A DNA stretch of 64,000 bases from Novosphingobium sp. 18050 (GTDB lineage: Bacteria > Pseudomonadota > Alphaproteobacteria > Sphingomonadales > Sphingomonadaceae). The notes under the pieces are model-generated. The model was given only the letters and a program-made list of their open reading frames with translations, did no database searches and had not been told where the DNA came from. Below are positions 1 to 9,275 of this stretch, in pieces (the stretch's first letter is position 1; every line of letters starts with the position of its first letter). The translations under genes were made by a program, and so were the position numbers. The DNA lies in assembly GCF_902706195.1 (NCBI RefSeq), contig NZ_CACSJO010000011.1, positions 1-64,000 on the forward strand, read 5' to 3'.

Positions 1-822
1 GCTCCCGCCCCTGCCCGCGTCGGCGCACAGAAGATAGCGCTGTGCATCGGCAACAACGCATTTCCCGATGGCATGGCACTGTTCGGCTGCATCAACGATG
101 CGAACACCTGGGCGGAAACCTTCCGGGGCCAGGGTTTCGAATCGAAAGTCCTCGTCGATCTCCATGCCGAGGAAATCCGTGACGCGATCAGGAGCACGCT
201 CCTGCGCAGCCGGGCGGGGGACACTGTGTTCATCCACATCTCCTCGCACGGGTCGCAGGTGCTGGACGTCGACGGCGACGAACTCGCCGACAACCAGTTC
301 GCAGATACCTTGGACGAAGCGCTGGTCGCCGTCGACTGGCGCGACGGTGGGCTCATCGTCGATGATGAATGGCCTGCCCTGTTGGCCGTCCCTCAAGGCG
401 TGAAGCTCGTGCGGTTCCACGATTTCTGCCACTCCGGTCGGTCCAGCCGCATGGCGCTGGCCGACACATCCCGCCGCCGCAAGCGCAGCGTCTCGCTGCC
501 GGATGAAATAGCCCGCAAGGCCTATGCCGCCGCCCCCAAGCGTGAGAAAGGCGCGGCGCGGGCGGCGGCGGCGACCTACGGCGCAGAACTGCCCTACCTC
601 ACTTTCTGCGCCTGCCTTCCCAACGAATCCGCAATGGAGGAAAACGGATCGGGCCTGTTCACCCGCGCCGCCGCCCGCGTCCTTCAGGGTCAGGGCGCAT
701 CCTTGAGCGCGCAGGCCGCATTCGAAGCCATCGCCCGCGAAATGCAGGGTGATCCCCAAAAACCGCTGCTGGAAGGCTCCGATATCATCGCCGCATCGGC
801 GCTGTTCGGCGGCCTCTCATGA
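1..822 (+). CDS. Caspase-family (C14) peptidase, 5' end outside window
   Basis: The frame is open from base 1, so the gene begins upstream; the ATG at 73 is internal. Visible hallmarks are a beta-strand start KIALCIGNN, the catalytic-His segment HISSHGSQ (His codon at 247) and the catalytic-Cys segment DFCHSGRSSR (Cys codon at 427), 60 residues apart. This is the His/Cys dyad of caspase/metacaspase-fold peptidases. These enzymes cleave after basic or acidic residues and in bacteria are linked to signalling, stress and regulated death; the substrate here is unknown. The stop overlaps the start of the downstream metallopeptidase by four bases (ATGA), so the two are probably made together. N-terminal domains, if any, cannot be seen. 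Confidence 0.85.
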   Translation, partial: APAPARVGAQKIALCIGNNAFPDGMALFGCINDANTWAETFRGQGFESKVLVDLHAEEIRDAIRSTLLRSRAGDTVFIHISSHGSQVLDVDGDELADNQFADTLDEALVAVDWRDGGLIVDDEWPALLAVPQGVKLVRFHDFCHSGRSSRMALADTSRRRKRSVSLPDEIARKAYAAAPKREKGAARAAAATYGAELPYLTFCACLPNESAMEENGSGLFTRAAARVLQGQGASLSAQAAFEAIAREMQGDPQKPLLEGSDIIAASALFGGLS

Positions 823-2720
823 GCACCCCGCCCGGGAAAGGGCCGGACAAGGTCACCGTATCGGCGCGGGTACTGCACGAAGTACGCAGCCCCCGCCCGG
901 CCTGCCCACCCGGCCAGACCCCGGCCGCAGCGGCGGGGCCCAGCCCCGACCTGCGGGACTACCCCACAATGCGCGCGATGCGGGTCTACGCGGCCGATAC
1001 GTCGATACGCAGTCAGCGCGGCGGCATCGTCACCATCGCCCTCCCATTCGAACCGCTGACTGTGACGGCGCCCCCCGCCACTGCCCTGCGCGGCGAACGT
1101 TTCGCCGTTGTACTTCCGAAGGGCGATGCCTGGACCAAGCTGCGCGAAATGTTCGACATGAAGCCGGACAGCGCCGCCATCCTTGCCGATAGCGGCTATG
1201 CGCCTTCGCTGTCGGACCCACGCTTCATCGTCCAGATGGTATATGCCGTCGCCTCCGACCTTTACATCACCTTCCGGCGCGCGCTTGGCCGTGAGATCGC
1301 GCTGGGCCTGCGTCCTGTCGACACGAACGACGACGGCACCGAACTGTGGGAGCGCAGTAGCCGTTTCGAACTCCACCCCTGGGCGATGGAGGAAGCGCAG
1401 GCCTGGTACGACCGCAAGGAAGCCCGGATATCCTTCGGGTATTACAAGGCCAAGCAGGACGCGGTGGGCTATGCACCGGGCAGCCAGGTGTTCACCGCAT
1501 TGTCCCACGACGTGATCGTGCACGAGATGACCCACGCCTTGCTGGATGCGGTGAAGCCCTATTTCGTCACCCCCACCAACCGCGACGTGCTGGCCTTTCA
1601 CGAGGCGTTCGCCGATCTGATCGCGATCTTCCAGCGCTTCCGGTACGCCGACCTCGTCGCCGAGCAGATCAGGAACGCACGCGCCAACATCGACGCGCTG
1701 GACATTCTCAATTCGCTGGCTCGCACCTTCGCCAAGACATCCGGGCTGGGCAATACCCTGCGCCCGCTTTCGGGCGACCTGATGTACGACACCGTGGGCG
1801 AGGAACCGCACGACCTTGGCAATGTGCTGGTCCAGGCCGTCTATCAGGCGTTCCGGGTGGTCGCCAACCGGCGCATCGACCGCCTGGTGGACATCGCGAC
1901 GAACGGCACCGGGATACTCCCGCCCGGCGCGCTGTCCCCCTCGCTGGCGGACGAGATCGCGCAGCGGGTGAGCAAGACCGCCCGGATATTTCAGACCATG
2001 CTGATCCGCGCGCTCGATTACTGCCCCCCCTTCGATATCAGCTTCTTCACGTTCCTGCGCGCGGTGATTTCAGCCGACATCCGGCTGGTCCCCGTCGACG
2101 AGGACGGCATCCGCGATGCCTGGATGGAGGCGTTCCGCTATCACCGCATCTTCCCCACCGACGGCCTGCACTATGCCGAGGAACAGATCGCCTGGGATCG
2201 CATCCCGGAAGACACGAAGCTGCGGATACCCGCCCTCAGTTTTTCTCAGACCGCCTTCGCGGGCAACCCTGGTGACCTGCTTCCCATGGAAACCGCCGTG
2301 ACCCAGGCGAGCGAAGTGGCGGCGACGATCAACCAATCCGAAGAATGGCGGACCCATATCGGCCTGGAAACAGCGCCGGACAGCAGTACACATACGACGA
2401 CGGAAATTCTTGGTATCCGCAGTTTCGCGCGGCCCGGCCCCAACGGCATGACCGAATTCGGGACTGTGGTGGAGATCGTCGGCCGCACATTCGGAGGCCG
2501 CGACCGGAGCGGGTTCATGTCCAGCCAGGGCGCCTGCCTCATCTTCGAAAGCGAAGGCAGGCTCTCTTCCTGCGCACCTCTGAGCCCGGACCGGGAAACG
2601 CGCCGACAGGATATCGAACAATATTCCGTAAGCGCCCAAGGCGCCCGCAACTGGTCGCGCGATAGCGGCAACGTCTGGAAGCTGGGCAGCGACATCTTCG
2701 CGGGCCTCTGCATCCGATAA
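819..2720 (+). CDS. Thermolysin-like zinc metallopeptidase (gluzincin)
   Basis: A 633-residue protein with the zinc motif HEMTH at residues 235-239 and a downstream helix HEAFAD at 261-266. The glutamate of that helix (262) is well placed as third zinc ligand, as in thermolysin-type peptidases. No signal peptide is evident; the first ~50 residues are proline-rich and low in complexity. The C-terminal ~200 residues have no motif I recognise. The ATG start overlaps the caspase-like stop (ATGA), which supports translational coupling and a shared function. Pairing a cysteine protease with a zinc protease suggests a proteolytic cascade or a self-contained toxic pair, but this is inference. An ordinary predicted peptidase with an unrelated role is possible. 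Confidence 0.75.
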   Translation: MSTPPGKGPDKVTVSARVLHEVRSPRPACPPGQTPAAAAGPSPDLRDYPTMRAMRVYAADTSIRSQRGGIVTIALPFEPLTVTAPPATALRGERFAVVLPKGDAWTKLREMFDMKPDSAAILADSGYAPSLSDPRFIVQMVYAVASDLYITFRRALGREIALGLRPVDTNDDGTELWERSSRFELHPWAMEEAQAWYDRKEARISFGYYKAKQDAVGYAPGSQVFTALSHDVIVHEMTHALLDAVKPYFVTPTNRDVLAFHEAFADLIAIFQRFRYADLVAEQIRNARANIDALDILNSLARTFAKTSGLGNTLRPLSGDLMYDTVGEEPHDLGNVLVQAVYQAFRVVANRRIDRLVDIATNGTGILPPGALSPSLADEIAQRVSKTARIFQTMLIRALDYCPPFDISFFTFLRAVISADIRLVPVDEDGIRDAWMEAFRYHRIFPTDGLHYAEEQIAWDRIPEDTKLRIPALSFSQTAFAGNPGDLLPMETAVTQASEVAATINQSEEWRTHIGLETAPDSSTHTTTEILGIRSFARPGPNGMTEFGTVVEIVGRTFGGRDRSGFMSSQGACLIFESEGRLSSCAPLSPDRETRRQDIEQYSVSAQGARNWSRDSGNVWKLGSDIFAGLCIR

Positions 2721-2942
2721 GTATGCCAGACGCCGAAGAACGTAGCGCAGCATGTCTGCAGCGCGGGTGATGTCCTGCTGCCGACCGTGCCCAATCAGTT
2801 GAACGAAATGCGCCTGCAGCTGCCCGCGATTGACCGGACTGGCTCGGTTTCCTAGACACTCCCGGCTAATTTCACCGACGACGCCCGGCCGCCAGATCCG
2901 GCGCCAGCGCAGCATGCCGCTTCCAACGAAGGACCAGACCCC

Positions 2943-3605
2943 ATGAGCTTCTGCGACACGATCTGGGAAGAGGTTGCCCCGCTGCGCCGGTCGATCCTGG
3001 CCCACCCTTTTCTTGGTGAACTGGCCGACGGCACGCTGAAGCCGGAGGCTTTCCGGCACTACATCGTGCAGGATAGCCTCTACCTTGCCGAATATGCCCG
3101 CGTCCTGGCGATCGCAGCCGCCCGCGCGCCGACGGCGGCAGGGCGGCTGGAATTTTCGGACGGTGCCAAAGTCGCGGTGCAGGTCGAGGAGGCGCTGCAC
3201 CAGGCCTTCTTCGCGCAGTTCGGCGTCACGCCCGATATGGCGCACACCGCTGAAGCCACGCCCGAATGTCTGGGCTATACCAGCTATCTCGCCAGTCTCG
3301 CAGCGACGCGCAGCTACGAAGAACTGATCGCCGGCGTTCTCCCCTGCTTCTGGGTCTATTGGGAAGTGGGCTGCGACATCAAGCCGCGTGCCTCATCGCC
3401 CAACCCCTATGGTCCATGGATCGATACCTATGCCGATCCGTCGTTCGGCGCGGCGACCGACCGCGTGCGCGCGCTTGTCGACGAAGCGGCTGCCAATGGA
3501 ACTACAGCCACCCGCGCCGCGATGAGCGCCGCCTTCCGCAATGCAACGCGCTACGAATGGATGTTCTGGGATTCAGCCCACCGCTGCGCCGGTTGGCCGA
3601 TCTGA
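2943..3605 (+). CDS. tenA: TenA-family aminopyrimidine aminohydrolase (thiaminase II)
   Basis: A 220-residue all-helical TenA protein, the usual family length. Asp44, Tyr112, Cys135 (in LPCFWVY) and Glu205 fall at exactly the numbers described for Bacillus subtilis TenA, so the active site looks intact. TenA hydrolyses aminomethyl-pyrimidine breakdown products of thiamine so the pyrimidine can be salvaged. It acts in the cytoplasm. No thi genes lie nearby, and no TPP riboswitch sequence was recognised in the 222 bp upstream. The ATG is preceded by a weak AAGGA at about 2930. It probably forms its own transcription unit. Confidence 0.9.
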   Translation: MSFCDTIWEEVAPLRRSILAHPFLGELADGTLKPEAFRHYIVQDSLYLAEYARVLAIAAARAPTAAGRLEFSDGAKVAVQVEEALHQAFFAQFGVTPDMAHTAEATPECLGYTSYLASLAATRSYEELIAGVLPCFWVYWEVGCDIKPRASSPNPYGPWIDTYADPSFGAATDRVRALVDEAAANGTTATRAAMSAAFRNATRYEWMFWDSAHRCAGWPI

Positions 3606-3698
3606 TGCAGCGAGCATGTCGGCGCTGCTGACCGCCGCAGAGGTTTTACGCATTTCTGTCATGGTTCAGTAACAAGCGGCCCTGATAGCGCCGCCACC

Positions 3699-5297
3699 AT
3701 GTCCTTGTCCGACCTCCCGCGCTCGCCCCTTGTTTCCCGATTCTCGCGCCGCACCGTGATCGGCGGTGCCGCCGCCGCAGGGGCGCTTATCTCTATCGGC
3801 GCGCGCGGTGCCACGCCCCTGCCTGCGGGGCTTTTCTCGCTGGGCGTGGCGTCGGGCGATCCCGATGCGGACAGCGTGATCCTGTGGACCCGGCTTGCGC
3901 CCGAGCCGCTGGCGGGAGACGGCGGGATGCCGCCCATCGCCGTTCCCGTACGCTGGGAAGTGGCGGAAGACGAACGCTTCGTCCGCATCGTGCGCACCGG
4001 AACCGCCCGCGCGGAAGCCCACTGGGGCCACGCCGTCCATGTCGAGGCCAAAGGCCTGCAACCGGGCCGCTGGTATTTCTACCGCTTCATCGCGGCGGGC
4101 CAATCCAGTCCGGTCGGCCGCACCCGGACTGCCCCCGCAGCCGGCGCCGCCGTGGACCGCCTGCGCCTGTGCTTCGCATCCTGCCAGAAGTACGAAGCCG
4201 GCTTCTACGCCGCCTGGCGCCATGTCGTGGCCGAAGACCCCGACCTTGTGCTGTTTCTGGGCGACTACATCTACGAAGGCGCGCCCAGCCACAAGGACGC
4301 GGTACGCCAGCACCGCAACCCTGAACCGATGGACCTTGCCGGTTACCGCGTGCGCTATGCGACCTACAAACTGGACCCGCTGTTGCAGAGTGCCCATCAT
4401 GCCGCACCCTGGGCGCTGACCTGGGACGATCACGAAGTCGCCAACGACTATGCCGGCGCGCTCGATCAGGGCAACGGCGATCCGGTCGCCTTCCTGCGCC
4501 GCCGCGCCGCCGCCTATCAGGCCTATTACGAGCACCAGCCTTTGCGAGTGCGCCCGCCGCGCGGCGCCGACATGCGCATCTACCGGACGCTGGACTGGGG
4601 CTCCCTCGCCCAGTTGCAGATCGTAGATGACCGCCAGTATCGCGGACCCCATGCCTGCCAGCCCCCCGGCCTCATCGAAGCTCACAAGCCCTACCGCAGC
4701 GTCATCGGCGACTGCGCGGACCTCAATGATCCCGGCCGCTCGATGCTGGGCGCAAAGCAGGAGCGTTGGCTGGACCAGCGACTGGCCAGCAGCCCTGCCA
4801 AATGGAACGTCCTCGCCCAGCAAACGCTGATGCGCCAGGCTGTCGTCGTCGACCCCAAGGACCCGTCCGAAGGGCCGCATTATTCGGCAGACAACTGGTC
4901 GGGCTATCCGGCGGCGCGCGATCACATCTTCCGCCGGTGGGTTCAGGCAGGCACCAGCAATCCGCTGGCGCTGGGCGGCGACATCCACGCCTTCGCCGCC
5001 GCCGACATCCGCGACCCTGACCGCCCGGACGCCGCGCCGATCGCTGCCGAATTCGTCGGCGGGTCGATCACCTCGCTGCGCCCCGATCCGGACTTCAAAC
5101 GGCTCGCCGCTACCAACGGCCTCGCCTTCGCCGAAAGCTACGTGCGCGGCTATGGGCGGCTGGACATAGACGCCAGGGGCGGCAGCGTGACCTATCGCGG
5201 CCTTGCCGATGCCCTGCGCGAAGATTCGGGGATCACCGACATCGCCCGCTTCTCACTGGAAGCAGGGCGTCCGGGCCTTCACGTCGAAACGGTCTGA
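3699..5297 (+). CDS. phoD: PhoD-like alkaline phosphatase/phosphodiesterase, Tat-exported
   Basis: A 532-residue protein. The N-terminus SRRTVIGGAAAAGALISI is a twin-arginine signal with a short hydrophobic core. PhoD-family metal-binding segments follow: ASCQKYEAGFY near residue 165, LGDYIYE near 190 and TWDDHEVANDY near 245. A late GGDIHAF segment near 430 fits the last metal-binding histidine. PhoD enzymes are Ca/Fe-dependent and release phosphate from mono- and diesters outside the cytoplasm. The gene stands alone and converges on the AlkC-like gene. No pho box was identified. Confidence 0.88.
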   Translation: MSLSDLPRSPLVSRFSRRTVIGGAAAAGALISIGARGATPLPAGLFSLGVASGDPDADSVILWTRLAPEPLAGDGGMPPIAVPVRWEVAEDERFVRIVRTGTARAEAHWGHAVHVEAKGLQPGRWYFYRFIAAGQSSPVGRTRTAPAAGAAVDRLRLCFASCQKYEAGFYAAWRHVVAEDPDLVLFLGDYIYEGAPSHKDAVRQHRNPEPMDLAGYRVRYATYKLDPLLQSAHHAAPWALTWDDHEVANDYAGALDQGNGDPVAFLRRRAAAYQAYYEHQPLRVRPPRGADMRIYRTLDWGSLAQLQIVDDRQYRGPHACQPPGLIEAHKPYRSVIGDCADLNDPGRSMLGAKQERWLDQRLASSPAKWNVLAQQTLMRQAVVVDPKDPSEGPHYSADNWSGYPAARDHIFRRWVQAGTSNPLALGGDIHAFAAADIRDPDRPDAAPIAAEFVGGSITSLRPDPDFKRLAATNGLAFAESYVRGYGRLDIDARGGSVTYRGLADALREDSGITDIARFSLEAGRPGLHVETV

Positions 5298-5311
5298 AGG
5301 TCCAGCGCTGG

Positions 5312-6430
5312 TTAGTCCGGCGCGGTGCTTTCCAGCAGCAGGAATTCGCTGCGCGCCATTGTCTGCCCGTTGACCAGCAAATCCAGCGCATGGACGCCGG
5401 GATGGTGCCGCCGCGTCGTGAAATCCCGGATTGTCTGACGGATGCCAAGACTGACGGCCTCACCGGCAGCCAGTTCGAAGGTCTTCAGTTTGAACACCTT
5501 GGCAGCAGTCTTGCCGCCTGCGCGGGCATAGTGAATGCGGTAATCGACCACCAGCTTTTGCGCCTGCGCAGACGTCGACACCACTTGCGCCCCGATCGCG
5601 ATTTCCCCGCCGAGGGCCACTCTGGCAGGCGTTGCCGCGAAAAGGCGCACGTCCACGTCTGCACCGTGTGCCACTCCGATCAAGGCCAGCGCGCCGGGAT
5701 CGCCCTTCTTGATGAGCGTGCGCAGGGCATGGCGCACGATCCACTTGGTCCCGGCATCGTCCTGCGGCCAGGTCGCCAGCCGGTCCAGCAACCACTCGGG
5801 GCGGTCCTTGGCGATGTCATTCAAATGATTGGCCACCGATTTGCGGACATAGACGCTGCCGTCCGCCCTGAGAGCCTCAAGAATGTGCGCCGCAAGGGTT
5901 GGATCGGCCTTGATCGCCGGCACCCGCGCGCCCCAGGGAAGCCGCGGCCGGCTGCCTTCGCTGGCAAGACGGCGGAGATGTTCGTCCGTACTCCCGGTCC
6001 ATTCCCGCATGACGGCGAGCGTCCGCGCAGAATCGTCCGCCAGAAAGGGCCGGATTGCGAATTCGGCGGTGCCAAAACGGGTGAGCTGCGCAAGCGCCGC
6101 CATCGACAGATCGAAATGCTCCCTTCCCCGGCGGGCGACGAATTCCGTCACCGCGACAGCCTGAAAGCCTTGAGTAAGCCCGGGCGCCATGGCGAGTATG
6201 ATGTCCAGCGCCGCGGGATAGTCGTCCGGCAGCGCTGGAGCCAGCGCATCGGCGATATGCCTAACCCGCTCCATGATCGAAAGACCGCTCAGGCTGGCGG
6301 TCGCAGCTTCCAGAAACCCCGCCCGGTCGAAGCGCGGCGAAGCGGAGACCCCTGCTTCGGCAATGACCGCTAACGCGGCAGGCCCCAGAATGTCCTTCAG
6401 AAGCGCAGGCGCCGCCGTCTCGTTTACCAT
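5312..6430 (-). CDS. AlkC-like DNA alkylation-repair glycosylase with C-terminal Ig-like domain
   Basis: A 372-residue protein. The first ~260 residues look like the HEAT-like helical repeats of the AlkC/AlkD superfamily, with the segment RPRLPWGARVPAIKADP, typical of AlkC-type proteins, near residue 155. The last ~100 residues are beta-rich and match the length of the Ig-like domain that accompanies AlkC. Such enzymes excise N3-methyl or related cationic purines without base flipping. It is cytoplasmic. Its start lies 12 bp from the stop of the oxidoreductase gene, which is also on the minus strand, so the two may be co-transcribed. AlkC rather than AlkD is preferred because of the C-terminal domain. 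Confidence 0.75.
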   Translation of the reverse strand: MVNETAAPALLKDILGPAALAVIAEAGVSASPRFDRAGFLEAATASLSGLSIMERVRHIADALAPALPDDYPAALDIILAMAPGLTQGFQAVAVTEFVARRGREHFDLSMAALAQLTRFGTAEFAIRPFLADDSARTLAVMREWTGSTDEHLRRLASEGSRPRLPWGARVPAIKADPTLAAHILEALRADGSVYVRKSVANHLNDIAKDRPEWLLDRLATWPQDDAGTKWIVRHALRTLIKKGDPGALALIGVAHGADVDVRLFAATPARVALGGEIAIGAQVVSTSAQAQKLVVDYRIHYARAGGKTAAKVFKLKTFELAAGEAVSLGIRQTIRDFTTRRHHPGVHALDLLVNGQTMARSEFLLLESTAPD

Positions 6431-6442
6431 CTTATGCTCGTC

Positions 6443-7561
6443 TCAGCCCTGGGTCGGGTCTATCAGGAACTTCTCGCCCGTCGCCTTGCGTTCGTAGGCT
6501 CGCAGCATGTCCGGCCCCAGCGCCTGCGCAAGGCCGATGACTTTCGTGTAGCGGCTGGCGAAGGTCGTGGTGAGTTCATCGACCACGCGCGCCCGCATCC
6601 GGCTCGCCACCTCTTGCCCGGCCTTGCGCAGAAACGGGAACAGAAGCCACCCGCCGGTGCCCCACTGAAACCCGAAGGACAGCCGGTCCAGTACGGTCGG
6701 CGCGGTATCGAGGGCGCCGTAGATATAGAGCTGCTTGAAGGTGTCCGATCCATAACGGCTGTATTCGGACATGGTACGGATCGCCGCGCGCTCCATTGCC
6801 TGCAGGATATCGCTGCCCAGTGTGCCGCCACCGATGGCATCGAAGGCGATTGTCGCCCCGGTCTGCTCCAGCGCGTCAGTCAGCTGTGCGATGAAATCGT
6901 CATCCTTGCTGTTGATGACGTGGGAGGCACCAATCTCGCGCAGGAGCTGCGCCTGCTGCTCCGAGCGCACGATGTTGACCAGCGGTATCCCGTCGGCAAG
7001 GCAGATCTTCTGTAGCATCTGCCCCAGATTGGAAGCGGCGGCGGTATGGACGATGGCCCTGTGCCCCTCACTCAGCGCCGTTTCCACGAAGCCGAGCGCG
7101 GTGAGCGGATTCACGAACATAGAAGCCCCGTCCGCCGCGCTTGCGCCTTCGGGCAGCTGGATCACGTCGCGTGCGGCGATCCGGCGATAATCGGCATACA
7201 TCGCGCCGCCGATCATCCCGACGCGCTTGCCTTCCAGATGGCCGACGTTCCGCCCGACAGCGACCACCGTGCCTGCCCCCTCGTTGCCGACCGTCATGGA
7301 CTGGCCGAGCCGCCCGCGCGCACCTGCCAGCCTGCCTTGCGGAACGGTAAAGGCGATGCCGCCAGCTGCCCCGACCGTCAGCGAAGAGACGTCTGCCGGA
7401 CCAAGCAGCAGGCCGAGATCGCTGGGGTTGATCGGCGCCGCTTCGACCCGCACGACGACTTCATCGTCCCCCGGATCGCCGACCACCACGGTTTCCAGCG
7501 AGATCGTGAGGATGCCGTCTTCGGCAAGGGTCGAGCGCAGTTCGCGTCCGCTGAGCGTCAT
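6443..7561 (-). CDS. Zinc-less MDR family oxidoreductase (quinone/enoyl reductase-like)
   Basis: A medium-chain dehydrogenase/reductase of 372 residues from the ATG at 7561, chosen because AAGGAG lies seven bases upstream; a longer open frame to 7711 lacks support. Features are an N-terminal GroES-like domain with the segment NEGAGTVVAVG, a nucleotide-binding core including HTAAASNLGQ, and a typical C-terminal catalytic-domain ending. The cysteines and histidines that bind catalytic zinc in alcohol dehydrogenases are not apparent, which points to the quinone oxidoreductase/enoyl reductase branch using NADPH. The substrate is unknown. It may form an operon with the AlkC-like gene. Confidence 0.75.
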   Translation of the reverse strand: MTLSGRELRSTLAEDGILTISLETVVVGDPGDDEVVVRVEAAPINPSDLGLLLGPADVSSLTVGAAGGIAFTVPQGRLAGARGRLGQSMTVGNEGAGTVVAVGRNVGHLEGKRVGMIGGAMYADYRRIAARDVIQLPEGASAADGASMFVNPLTALGFVETALSEGHRAIVHTAAASNLGQMLQKICLADGIPLVNIVRSEQQAQLLREIGASHVINSKDDDFIAQLTDALEQTGATIAFDAIGGGTLGSDILQAMERAAIRTMSEYSRYGSDTFKQLYIYGALDTAPTVLDRLSFGFQWGTGGWLLFPFLRKAGQEVASRMRARVVDELTTTFASRYTKVIGLAQALGPDMLRAYERKATGEKFLIDPTQG

Positions 7562-7923
7562 GTTCGTCTCCTTCATGCAGCAGCCGCCAGCGGCTGCCCT
7601 GACCGGCCTGGCTGCCCCATATAGTACGTTTTTAGGCAATTGCTTCCGGGCGATGACACAGAGTTCATCCGCCCCCTCGGGCCCGTCACGGGGGCGTGAT
7701 TCGCCCTTCAAACGCCCTCGACCGGGCCAAATCTTCGGGAAAACCGCTCTAAGGGCACCGTTTTCAGCCAGTTTGATGCTCAGACGGGCTGGACCAGCCG
7801 GGAAAGAGCGTTATGCCTGAGCGCGGAAGTCCCTTGGTGAGCGGTAATGGCCTGAAAGTAGCGGCGCCTGCGCAAGCCGCCAGGGTGGTTTCCCATAAAC
7901 TCAATTCGACAGGAAGAACGATC
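7562..7923. other. Intergenic region between divergent genes
   Basis: A 362-bp divergent region between the MDR gene (minus) and HU (plus). It should carry both promoters. The only structure seen is a short GC hairpin, GCCCCC (7671-7676) with GGGGGC (7690-7695). The HU frame is open back to 7813, but no start there has a convincing ribosome-binding site. No other gene is recognised. Confidence 0.5.
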
Positions 7924-8199
7924 ATGAACAACAGCGATCTCGCCGACGTCATCGCCACCGACACCGGCATCACCAAGACCGACGCCCGCAAGATCGTCGA
8001 TGCCGTTTTCGACGCAATCGGCAACGCGGCGGCAAAGGGCGACGAAATCTCGCTCAACGGTTTCGGCAAGTTCAAGATCAAGGACAGCCCGGAGCGTGAA
8101 GGCCGCAATCCCGCCACCGGCGAGACCATGACCATCAAGGCTTCGAAGAAGCTGGCGTTCGCGCCCGCCAAGGCGATCAAGGACAAGCTGAACGGCTGA
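7924..8199 (+). CDS. HU-family DNA-binding protein
   Basis: A 91-residue HU/IHF-family protein, the normal length, starting MNNSDLADVIA. It shows the family pattern: N-terminal helices, then GFGKFKIKDSPEREGRNPATG, whose arginines and proline form the DNA-intercalating arm, then IKASKKLAFAPAKAIK. HU dimers bend and compact DNA in the nucleoid. The ATG at 7924 is chosen over upstream in-frame codons because AGGAAG precedes it and the protein then matches family length. A GC-rich hairpin follows the stop closely, so it is probably monocistronic. Confidence 0.93.
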   Translation: MNNSDLADVIATDTGITKTDARKIVDAVFDAIGNAAAKGDEISLNGFGKFKIKDSPEREGRNPATGETMTIKASKKLAFAPAKAIKDKLNG

Positions 8200-8214
8200 T
8201 CGTTCAGGTGACCT

Positions 8215-8239
8215 GGCGCTCCGCAGCTCGCGGGGCGCC
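8215..8239 (+). terminator. Hairpin after HU gene
   Basis: Arms GGCGCTCCGC (8215-8224) and GCGGGGCGCC (8230-8239) pair over ten positions with one G-U pair and a 5-base loop, 16 bases after the HU stop. There is no U-run, so it could be a weak intrinsic terminator or an RNA-stabilising 3' hairpin. Confidence 0.5.
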
Positions 8240-8341
8240 AATCACCGCCCCTCGGCATTTGTGCACTGCAGAGCGATAAGCACTGGCCTATGGCCGGATC
8301 ATCGGCCATCTTCCTGCCTTTCCAATCCGGCAGGAGAAATT

Positions 8342-9028
8342 GTGTACCGCCCGATGATGCTCGCGATGAGCGCGATGCTCGCCGCCGCCCCGGCCACTGC
8401 GATGGCCCAGACCCCGCGCGAACTTCTGACCATCGCCGCTTTTCAGGCCCCCACCAAACCCAGGGCCCTGGCATTGATCGGCCAGGCGATCACCGCTTCC
8501 GACAGGATATTGGCGTCGCGTCCGGGTGACCGTGAAGCCACGCTCCAGCGCGGGGTCGCCATCGGTTACCGCGCCAAACTCACCCGCAGCCGCTCCGATG
8601 CACGCACTTCTCTCGGCATATTCGAACGGCTGGCGGCCGAGAACCCCCGCGACCCCGAAGCGCAGATGGTCATCGCCGGCTGGCACCTCGACGCCATCGA
8701 CCAGTTGGGCGCCTTCATAGCGCGCACCGCGCTCGGCGCAAAAGCCCAGGTCGGCGAGGCCGCGCTGGCCCGCGCCGTAGCGCTGGGCGGCGACCGCGCC
8801 TTCTACCCCGGACTGGCCGCGATGATGCAAATCCGCCGGAACGATACCGACGTCGTCCAGGCCCGCCGCTGGGCCGAAGCCGCGGCGACAGGGCAGACCC
8901 CCACCCCCCTTGACACACTCATGAAGCGCGCGGCGCTGGCCATCCTTCCCGCGCTGCGGACCAATGACGGTGGGGCGGCTGCGGCCCTGTCTCGCAAGCT
9001 GCTGCCGTTCGGGAAGATGACGGACTAG
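8342..9028 (+). CDS. Secreted helical (TPR-like) protein of unknown function
   Basis: A 228-residue protein. The start is GTG at 8342, with AGGAG at 8332-8336 and a signal peptide (LAMSAMLAAAPATAMAQ) directly after; the longer frame from 8261 would bury the signal. The mature part is alpha-helical and alanine-rich, with repeat-like segments such as DPEAQMVIAGWHLDAIDQLG that resemble TPR/Sel1 units. No catalytic motif is seen. It is probably periplasmic. It stands between HU and the acyltransferase fusion, with its own ribosome-binding site. I do not recognise a named family. Confidence 0.65.
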   Translation: MYRPMMLAMSAMLAAAPATAMAQTPRELLTIAAFQAPTKPRALALIGQAITASDRILASRPGDREATLQRGVAIGYRAKLTRSRSDARTSLGIFERLAAENPRDPEAQMVIAGWHLDAIDQLGAFIARTALGAKAQVGEAALARAVALGGDRAFYPGLAAMMQIRRNDTDVVQARRWAEAAATGQTPTPLDTLMKRAALAILPALRTNDGGAAAALSRKLLPFGKMTD

Positions 9029-9092
9029 CGGTCGACCTGTTCCCGTCGAACCAATCTCCCCGTCGCCCCTACCCAGTCAGCTTTCGAATTAA

Positions 9093-9131
9093 AATTGAAC
9101 GGCGTGTAATTCTTTAATTGAACGTCGTATA
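9093..9131. repeat. AT-rich imperfect direct repeat
   Basis: AATTGAACGGCGTGTA (9093-9108) recurs as AATTGAACGTCGTATA (9116-9131), start to start 23 bp. It lies in an AT-rich island about 150 bp before the acyltransferase fusion, unlike the GC-rich surroundings. It may be a regulator-binding or promoter element. Confidence 0.45.
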
Positions 9132-9275
9132 TTTTTATGCGATCTCGCGATGGCCAGCGAATCGAAACGCCTGTGCCTTTGGCCGACAAGGCTGATGCTT
9201 TTCCTTCGTGACTGATTTCGCGCTCTTCGCTTAACCATTGCCTGCTAGTCATCGGCGCAATTGGGGGATCTATCC

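Noticed and set aside
2721..2942. Possible TPP riboswitch before tenA
   Set aside because: The conserved CTGAGA and ACCTGATCTGG-type elements are not present.
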